Position numbers and translations under genes: made by a program. 64,000 bases of DNA from Chitinimonas sp036961565 (GTDB taxonomy: Bacteria; Pseudomonadota; Gammaproteobacteria; Burkholderiales; Chitinimonadaceae): positions 62,001 to 126,000 of the forward strand of contig NZ_JBAMDD010000012.1 in assembly GCF_036961565.1 (NCBI RefSeq), read 5' to 3'. This document shows positions 59,055-64,000 of the stretch, piece after piece. The notes under the pieces are model-generated. The model saw only the letters and a program-made list of their open reading frames with translations, was not told the DNA's origin and did no database searches. Numbering within the stretch: the first letter of the stretch is position 1; each line of letters starts with the position of its first letter.

Positions 59055-59753
59055 ATGCACCGACTGCTGATCTGCCTAATGTTGGCCTGCTGTACCCTGT
59101 CGTTGCGCGCCGAACAGGTGCTGACCGGTAGCTGGGGCGGCGAGGTGGCGGGGCAGGCAGTGAGCCTGAGCCTGAACGGCAAGGGGGGCGGCAGCCTGGA
59201 TGGCAAGCCCATACGCTACCAGGTGATGGGTGGCGTGTTGCTGATTGAAGAGGACGGCGAGGTGACGCCGTATCAGTTCCGGCTGCAGGGTGGCCAACTG
59301 CTGATTGCCGGTGGGGATATACCGGGCGTGCTGAGCATGATACGGGTCAAGCCGGGGCAAAAGCCGCCGCGTGGCAATGCCGCCCAGGCCCAGGCCGGTG
59401 GCTTGCGGCAGGAGCTGGTAGGCAGTTGGTGCCTGGTGCGTAACTTCAGCGCCAGTGGCGGTGGTGGCTCGCAAAGCTCGACCTGTTTTGAGCTGCGGCC
59501 CGATGGCAGTTACAGCTATAGCAGCGAGCGCAGCATGGATGCCTACGGCGGCGGCATGTGGGGTGGCACCAGCTCAAGCAGCAGCGACAGTGGCCGCTGG
59601 ACTGCCACTGGCAATAGCCTGACGGCCCATTCACACAAGGGCGGCAGCACCACCTACCCGCTGGAAAAACGCAACCACCCCAGGAACCATGACCCCATGC
59701 TGTGCCTGGATGGCGACTGCTATGTGACGCAGTGGCAGCGTGCGCCGTGGTAG
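59055..59753 (+). CDS. hypothetical secreted protein, 232 aa
   Basis: I do not recognise the family. The product has an N-terminal signal peptide (about 1-19, cut after L-R-A) and a first beta-rich part (about 20-100) with G-S-W-G-G-E-V and Y-Q-F-R-L-Q-G-G-Q-L-L-I. A Gly/Ser-rich second part (about 110-232) again opens with L-V-G-S-W-C-L-V and holds four Cys. The two G-S-W starts suggest a duplicated small beta-barrel, as in secreted lipocalin-like or META-like proteins. AAGGAG lies 6 bp before ATG 59055. It is a standalone gene after the ABC operon and convergent with the DCC gene. Confidence 0.75.
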   Translation: MHRLLICLMLACCTLSLRAEQVLTGSWGGEVAGQAVSLSLNGKGGGSLDGKPIRYQVMGGVLLIEEDGEVTPYQFRLQGGQLLIAGGDIPGVLSMIRVKPGQKPPRGNAAQAQAGGLRQELVGSWCLVRNFSASGGGGSQSSTCFELRPDGSYSYSSERSMDAYGGGMWGGTSSSSSDSGRWTATGNSLTAHSHKGGSTTYPLEKRNHPRNHDPMLCLDGDCYVTQWQRAPW

Positions 59754-59789
59754 GGCGCATTCCGGCGTCGGCCCGCGGCGGGGCCAGTA

Positions 59790-60200
59790 TCAAGGCCGGC
59801 TGGCCAGATTGTTGATATAGCGGATGCCCAGCAGCTTCAACACCAGGTTGCGGAAGGCCTTGCCCAGGGGGTAGGCGATCTTGGCGCCCAGGCGGTGGCC
59901 AAACACATAGTAGTTGAGCCGATTGAACAAGCCGGCTGGTGTGCTGAGCAGGGTGAGCATATGGATGGCATCAGCACCGTAATAGATGGCATCCTGAAAC
60001 TTGAGCACCATGCCCTGATCGATATCCAGCCCGGCCGCCGTGATCTCGTCCATCAGCTCGCCGGGCTGGCGGGCGTCGACCAGATGTAAGGTGCCGACGG
60101 TCTCGCGGATACGGATATAGCGGCAGTAGACCGTGCAGACAGGGCACTCCCCATCGTATACCAGCCATGCATCCTGCTGCTTGTTGCCTGCGGTTTTCAT
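59790..60200 (-). CDS. DCC family (DUF393) thiol-disulfide oxidoreductase-like protein
   Basis: The 136-residue protein has the DCC hallmark near the N terminus, V-Y-D-G-E-C-P-V-C, a D-G-x-C-x-x-C arrangement with a CxxC-type pair as in thioredoxin-like oxidoreductases. The rest matches the family layout, with D-A-R-Q-P-G-E-L and a G-A-D-A-I-H-M-L-T segment followed by a hydrophobic C-terminal half that may touch the membrane. Activity has been predicted rather than shown for most members. It diverges from the UbiG-like gene across a 132-bp AT-rich region. TACAAT on the minus strand at 60247-60242 may be its -10. Confidence 0.88.
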   Translation of the reverse strand: MKTAGNKQQDAWLVYDGECPVCTVYCRYIRIRETVGTLHLVDARQPGELMDEITAAGLDIDQGMVLKFQDAIYYGADAIHMLTLLSTPAGLFNRLNYYVFGHRLGAKIAYPLGKAFRNLVLKLLGIRYINNLASRP

Positions 60201-60256
60201 GGGACGACTCCTGCTGTGAGGCTTGCGGATTGGATGGCCACATTGTATTCTTACAT

Positions 60257-60272
60257 TTAACTAATTAGCTAA
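60257..60272. promoter_or_regulatory. AT-rich 16-bp palindrome, candidate operator
   Basis: TTAACTAATTAGCTAA is an inverted repeat broken only at one symmetric pair (A/G, C/T), inside a 40-bp AT-rich island between the divergent DCC and UbiG-like genes. Size and symmetry suit a MarR/TetR-type dimer, but no regulator gene is adjacent. Confidence 0.4.
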
Positions 60273-60332
60273 ATAAATTTCTTGTGGCGCCACTCATACC
60301 GGGCGCTCGCCTGCGGCTGCCAAGGAGCTGTC

Positions 60333-61121
60333 ATGCCTGTCATCAACAACGCCATCTATGACCACGTAGCGCACACCTGGTGGGACGAGGATGGCTTTAT
60401 GTCCTTGCTGCGTACCGCCATCAATCCTCCCCGCTTTGCCTATTTTGAGCAGGCTTTGACTGGCATATTGCAGCGCCAGCCAGCGGGCTTGACGGTGCTG
60501 GATGTCGGGTGTGGCGGTGGGCTGCTGTCAGAGCGGTTTGCCACGCTGGGCTGCCAGGTAACTGGGCTGGATCGCGCAGCGGCAGGTCTCGCGGCCGCCA
60601 AGGCCCATGCCGAGGCCAGCGGCTTGCGCATTGATTACCAGCAAGGCAGTGCAGAGCAACTGCCGTTTGCAGACCAGCAGTTCGATATCGTCTGCTGCTG
60701 CGATGTGCTGGAGCATGTGGATGACGTGGATGCCGTGCTGGCAGAGATCGCCAGGGTGCTCAAGCCGGGTGGGGTATTCTTCTTTGACACCATCAACCGT
60801 ACCCTGCGCAGCAAGCTGCTGGCCATCAAGCTGGCGCAGGACTGGCCGCTGACGCGGCTGATGCCGGCCGATGTCCATGTCTGGCACCAGTTTATCCGGC
60901 CGCAGGAATTGCAGCAGGGCTTGGCGAGGCATGGGCTGGGCCAGGTGGTGATGGCTGGCCTATCGCCAGTAGGCAACCCCTTGCGGCCCTTGTGGGGGCT
61001 GCTGCTGCACAAGCTGGGGAGGCTGAGTTTTGCTGGCCTGGGTGAGCGCATACGCCTGGGGGCGACGCGGGATATGTCCGTCTCGTTTATGGGCTACGCC
61101 CTGCGTGAGGCGGCGGGCTGA
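60333..61121 (+). CDS. UbiG-like class I SAM-dependent methyltransferase
   Basis: The 262-residue protein starts MPVINNAIYDHVAHTWWDED, close to the UbiG/Coq3 N terminus. It carries the AdoMet motif L-D-V-G-C-G-G-G-L-L-S near residue 55, acidic L-D near 79, and C-D-V-L-E-H-V-D-D with L-K-P-G-G-V-F-F-F-D-T. UbiG itself methylates ubiquinone precursors, but this protein has an additional C-terminal segment. The true ubiG may lie elsewhere, so I call it UbiG-like. ATG 60333 has AAGGAG upstream; the longer frame upstream enters the AT-rich regulatory island. Confidence 0.8.
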   Translation: MPVINNAIYDHVAHTWWDEDGFMSLLRTAINPPRFAYFEQALTGILQRQPAGLTVLDVGCGGGLLSERFATLGCQVTGLDRAAAGLAAAKAHAEASGLRIDYQQGSAEQLPFADQQFDIVCCCDVLEHVDDVDAVLAEIARVLKPGGVFFFDTINRTLRSKLLAIKLAQDWPLTRLMPADVHVWHQFIRPQELQQGLARHGLGQVVMAGLSPVGNPLRPLWGLLLHKLGRLSFAGLGERIRLGATRDMSVSFMGYALREAAG

Positions 61122-61215
61122 GGGGCACCGCTGGGCGCGGGTGTGAGCGGCGGCGCGGCTTACGGGCGCATGCTATACAGCATGAACGAGGATTTCGTCC
61201 TGATTGCCGGCCACC

Positions 61216-61977
61216 ATGTTGCTGCGTGCCTTGCTGCTCACCTGCCTGCTTCAAGCTGCGTGCCTGGGCGCACCATGCAGCAAGGTACTACGCGTACCAT
61301 TCGAGAGCTGGCCGCCCTATTCCTATCTGGACGCGGGCGGCAAGCCAGCGGGTTTCGAGATAGACATGCTGGATGCCATCGCCAAGGCAGCGGGCTGCAA
61401 AGTGTCTTGGGTGCAAGACCTACCGCGCAAGCGGCGCTGGCTGTACTTTACCCAGGGCGAGCTGGATGTGCTGCTGGCTGCCTCCGACAACGGACTGGCC
61501 TCGCACAACGCCGTCGCCATGTTTACCCGCCCCTATCGACCGGAAATCATTGCCGCCTTTGTGCTGGATGACCGACGGCCCCACCCCCACGTGGGTTCAC
61601 TGCAGGCGATGCTGAAGCACCGCGTACCGCTGGTGACCCAGACCGGGAGCGATGGCGGCTACCCCTTGGCGGCGCAGTTTCTGGCAGCGGGCCTGGTGAC
61701 GCGGTATGAGGAGTACCGCAAGGGGGTACAGTTGCTGCAACTGCGGCGTGGCGAAGTATTGATAGGCGACCAATGGGCGGTACAGCATGCCGCTACCGAG
61801 CAGGGTGTGCCCATACGGCGGCTGGATATCGCGATTGCCAGGGGCGAGGTGGCCTATATGCTCAACCGCAAGACGCTGACGCAGGCAGATTTGAACGCCA
61901 TCAACGAGGCGATAGTGCAACTGGGCCGCAACGGTACGCTGGAACGTATCCGGCGGCGTTGGTTGGTTGGGCTGTAG
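61216..61977 (+). CDS. periplasmic amino-acid-type solute-binding protein (SBP_bac_3), second copy
   Basis: The 253-residue exported protein has a signal peptide of about 18 residues (MLLRALLLTCLLQAACLGAP) and family 3 features: E-S-W-P-P-Y-S-Y-L near the N terminus, F-E-I-D-M-L-D-A-I-A-K-A-A-G, and a C-terminal L-N-A-I-N-E-A-I-V-Q-L-G-R-N-G-T-L-E-R-I. A possible Cys pair (A-C-L-G-A-P-C-S) lies at the signal junction, and a lipoprotein form cannot be excluded. The start could also be TTG 61204. Like the protein at 50891-51640 it has no adjacent permease. Confidence 0.78.
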   Translation: MLLRALLLTCLLQAACLGAPCSKVLRVPFESWPPYSYLDAGGKPAGFEIDMLDAIAKAAGCKVSWVQDLPRKRRWLYFTQGELDVLLAASDNGLASHNAVAMFTRPYRPEIIAAFVLDDRRPHPHVGSLQAMLKHRVPLVTQTGSDGGYPLAAQFLAAGLVTRYEEYRKGVQLLQLRRGEVLIGDQWAVQHAATEQGVPIRRLDIAIARGEVAYMLNRKTLTQADLNAINEAIVQLGRNGTLERIRRRWLVGL

Positions 61978-62188
61978 GGGGGATGACAGATGGTGGCCGC
62001 GTTGCGTGGGGCATACCGGGCATCTGGCGCTGTGTGGGATGCGGCTGGTCATGAGCGGGAACCGGAGGCCGACACAGTTAGGGTAATATCTGCGGCGACT
62101 ACGCTGGCAAGCCAAGTATATGTGCGGTTCCGACCTTTTCACATATGCATTGTTCCACTTGGTTTAAGCAGAAACCGATCAATCATAG

Positions 62189-62216
62189 GGTATAGATAGA
62201 GGTATATTGAGGTATC
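62189..62216 (+). promoter_or_regulatory. short direct repeats before darT
   Basis: GGTATA at 62189 and 62201 and GGTATC at 62211 form three direct repeats at 12- and 10-bp steps within an AT-rich stretch, just before the darT start. Helical phasing on one DNA face suggests a protein-binding array, possibly autoregulation of the toxin-antitoxin operon. Speculative. Confidence 0.3.
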
Positions 62217-62226
62217 ACCAACACAG

Positions 62227-62871
62227 TTGACCATCGCCGTGCCGAACCGCCCAAAGCTCTATCACATCTGCCATGTGGATCGACTACCTTCTGTTGTCGC
62301 TCAAGGTGGGTTGTTGTCCGACGCCAAAGTGCAGCAGGCCGCCTTGGGCGGCACAGTGATCGGGATGAACAATATCAAACAGCGGCGGTTGACTGAGCTA
62401 CAACTGACCAGTCATTCGGGGTTGTTTGTGGGGCAGTGCGTGCCTTTCTACTTTTGCCCCAGGTCGGTGATGCTGTATTTGATACACAAGCAAAACGCCG
62501 AGCTAAGCTATCAAGGTGGTCAAGGCCCCATCGTCCACCTAGAGGCAGATTTGTATGACACGGTGGCATGGGCCAACGCCCAACGGCGACGGTGGGCCTT
62601 CACGCTGTCGAACGCCGGTGCCTACTACTTCGAAGACCGCGCCGATCTGCAGCAGTTGGGGGAGCTAGACTGGGAGGCGATCAATGCGCGGGATTGGCGC
62701 GGTGCTAAGGAAGGCAAACAGGCGGAGTTCCTGTTGGAACAATCCTTTCCGTGGCAATTAATCGAACGCATTGGGGTGATGTCGCAGCTCATTGCCACGC
62801 AGGTTGCACATGCGCTACCGGTTGGAGGGCACAGACCCCCGGTACACGTTATGTCTACCTGGTATTACTGA
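62227..62871 (+). CDS. darT: DarT DNA ADP-ribosyltransferase toxin (DUF4433)
   Basis: DarT transfers ADP-ribose from NAD+ to thymidine or guanosine bases of single-stranded DNA, blocking replication. The 214-residue protein has the family landmarks: L-Y-H-I-C-H near residues 11-16 (NAD contact), an I-K-x-R-R segment at 50-54, F-Y-F-C-P-R-S-V-M-L-Y at 74-84, and Q-A-E-F-L at 165-169 with Glu167 as the expected catalytic residue. The start is uncertain: TTG 62227 has GAGGT 12 bp upstream, and GTG 62239 is an alternative. It precedes the macro-domain antitoxin by 14 bp. Base composition is less GC-rich than its neighbours, consistent with horizontal acquisition. Confidence 0.9.
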   Translation: MTIAVPNRPKLYHICHVDRLPSVVAQGGLLSDAKVQQAALGGTVIGMNNIKQRRLTELQLTSHSGLFVGQCVPFYFCPRSVMLYLIHKQNAELSYQGGQGPIVHLEADLYDTVAWANAQRRRWAFTLSNAGAYYFEDRADLQQLGELDWEAINARDWRGAKEGKQAEFLLEQSFPWQLIERIGVMSQLIATQVAHALPVGGHRPPVHVMSTWYY

Positions 62872-62885
62872 AACGGAAACTTGAC

Positions 62886-63947
62886 ATGATCGAACTTACT
62901 AGTGGCGACATCCTGAAGGATGACTCTGACGCCATCGTCAACACCGTGAACTGTGTCGGTGTGATGGGCCGCGGTATTGCACTGCAATTCAAGAACGTTT
63001 GGCCGGAGAACTTTAAGGCTTATGAGGCAGCATGCAAGCGTGAAATAGTGCAACCAGGCCGGATGTTCATCTTTGATACGGAGCAGCTGACGGCGCCTCG
63101 CTACATCGTCAACTTCCCAACCAAGCGTCATTGGCGCGGCAAGAGCCGCATGCAGGACATCGAGGCGGGCTTGCATGCGCTGGTGGAAGATATTGCCCGC
63201 CTGGGCATTCGTTCTGTGGCGATTCCACCGCTGGGTAGCGGCTTGGGCGGACTGGAGTGGACTGAGGTGCGCTCCCGTATCGAGGCGACCATGCAGCCGC
63301 TGGCAGATGTTCGCGTGCGCATTTATGAGCCGAACGGAGCGCCGCAAGCGGACAAGATGCAACACAATCGCGATGTACCTCGTATGACTGCAGGTCGCGC
63401 AGCCCTGGTGGAGCTGATGAACCGCTATGGTCAGGGGCTCCTGGACCCTGCCATCACGCTGCTAGAGGTGCATAAGCTAATGTACTTTTTGCAGACCGCA
63501 GGTGAACCCCTGCGATTGAACTATGCAAAGGCAATCTATGGGCCATATGCGGAGAACCTGCGTCACGTACTGCAGAAGATCGAGGGACATATGGTGAGCG
63601 GCTACGCGGACGGCGGAGATGATCCGGACAAACCTCTGACCTTGGTACCCGGGGCCGTCGAGGACGCAGGAGCCTTTCTGGCAGAACACATCGAGACGCG
63701 TGCAAGATTCGACCGTGTCGGTGACCTGGTCGCTGGCTTCGAGACGCCCTTCGGTTTGGAGTTGCTGTCAACCGTGCACTGGGTTGCAACCCATGAGACG
63801 AAGAGCGCATCACTTGACGAGGTGGTCTGCGGTACCCATGCATGGAACGACCGCAAAAAGCACTTTACCCCTCGCCAGATTGGTATTGCGCTGAGCGTGC
63901 TTCGAACCAAAGGTTGGCTTGCGACCGCAGAACGGGCGAATGCATGA
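62886..63947 (+). CDS. darG: DarG macro-domain antitoxin
   Basis: DarG removes ADP-ribose from DNA and can bind the toxin directly. The 353-residue protein has an N-terminal macrodomain: T-S-G-D-I-L near residue 5, A-I-V-N-T-V-N-C-V-G-V-M-G-R-G-I-A-L-Q-F at 16-35 and P-P-L-G-S-G-L-G-G-L-E-W near 115. N-F-P-T-K-R-H-W carries the region of the catalytic Lys. The C-terminal domain (about 180-353) with L-L-E-V-H-K-L-M-Y-F-L-Q and Y-G-P-Y-A-E-N-L matches the DarG C-terminal toxin-binding domain, so both halves are intact. ATG 62886 gives the conserved N terminus; an upstream open extension overlaps darT. Confidence 0.92.
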   Translation: MIELTSGDILKDDSDAIVNTVNCVGVMGRGIALQFKNVWPENFKAYEAACKREIVQPGRMFIFDTEQLTAPRYIVNFPTKRHWRGKSRMQDIEAGLHALVEDIARLGIRSVAIPPLGSGLGGLEWTEVRSRIEATMQPLADVRVRIYEPNGAPQADKMQHNRDVPRMTAGRAALVELMNRYGQGLLDPAITLLEVHKLMYFLQTAGEPLRLNYAKAIYGPYAENLRHVLQKIEGHMVSGYADGGDDPDKPLTLVPGAVEDAGAFLAEHIETRARFDRVGDLVAGFETPFGLELLSTVHWVATHETKSASLDEVVCGTHAWNDRKKHFTPRQIGIALSVLRTKGWLATAERANA

Positions 63948-64000
63948 GGCTGCATTCTTAACCCTACCTCGACTTCCACTAGCAGGCGATAGAGGCAGGC

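Overview
The window is a 64-kb stretch of GC-rich bacterial chromosome that is almost entirely protein-coding. No rRNA, tRNA, insertion sequence or CRISPR array is visible. The gene orders point to a betaproteobacterium: ybeY-corC-lnt, yicC near gmk-rpoZ-spoT, ilvI-ilvH-ilvC, an ECF sigma-DUF3619-DUF3106-RDD cluster, and a pilE-fimT-pilV-pilW-pilX-pilY1 minor pilin operon. The overall look is closest to Neisseriales/Chromobacteriaceae or a Chitinimonas-like lineage, but the genus cannot be fixed from this sequence alone.

Layout, left to right. 1-3.2 kb: the 3' end of ybeY, two inserted genes, corC and lnt (ribosome maturation and lipoprotein acylation). 3.3-5.2 kb, minus strand: a coupled Ser/Thr kinase and PP2C phosphatase. 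5.4-10.2 kb: yicC, a block of four diverged tandem repeats, then gmk-rpoZ-spoT. 10.3-14.6 kb: thiS and thiG split by a GNAT acetyltransferase, a DUF817 membrane protein, trmB and a lipoprotein-type sugar dehydrogenase. 14.6-18 kb, minus strand: a five-gene chain (quinone reductase, DUF2069, birA, coaX, SPOR protein) in which every junction overlaps by 4 bp. 18-22.4 kb: yihY, a PilZ-domain protein and bioA. 22.7-24.9 kb: groES-groEL with a sigma-32-type promoter and a perfect-spacing CIRCE operator. 24.9-28.6 kb: psd and pssA (phosphatidylethanolamine synthesis), then leuA behind a leucine-rich leader peptide and attenuator.

28.6-39.3 kb: a secreted Ig-repeat lipoprotein diverges from a type IV pilus minor pilin operon that ends in a large PilY1 with a von Willebrand A site. 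40-43.3 kb, minus strand: ilvI-ilvH-ilvC, which with leuA gives most of a branched-chain amino acid theme. 43.8-45.7 kb: the ECF sigma cluster, whose small membrane protein may be its anti-sigma factor. 45.8-50.9 kb: rph, dusA, a retropepsin-like protease, a membrane protein, rdgB, a 71-residue protein and hemW. 50.9-59 kb: an orphan solute-binding protein, ridA and a complete peptide-type ABC importer of unusual architecture. 59-62 kb: small accessory genes. The window ends with a DarT-DarG DNA ADP-ribosylation toxin-antitoxin pair in less GC-rich DNA, the clearest sign of recent acquisition.

Most unusual items: the 166-170-bp tandem repeats before gmk, each holding an indel-free 90-nt segment built around a hairpin with a variable loop; the leu attenuator; the ECF sigma cluster; and the Ig-repeat lipoprotein next to PilY1.
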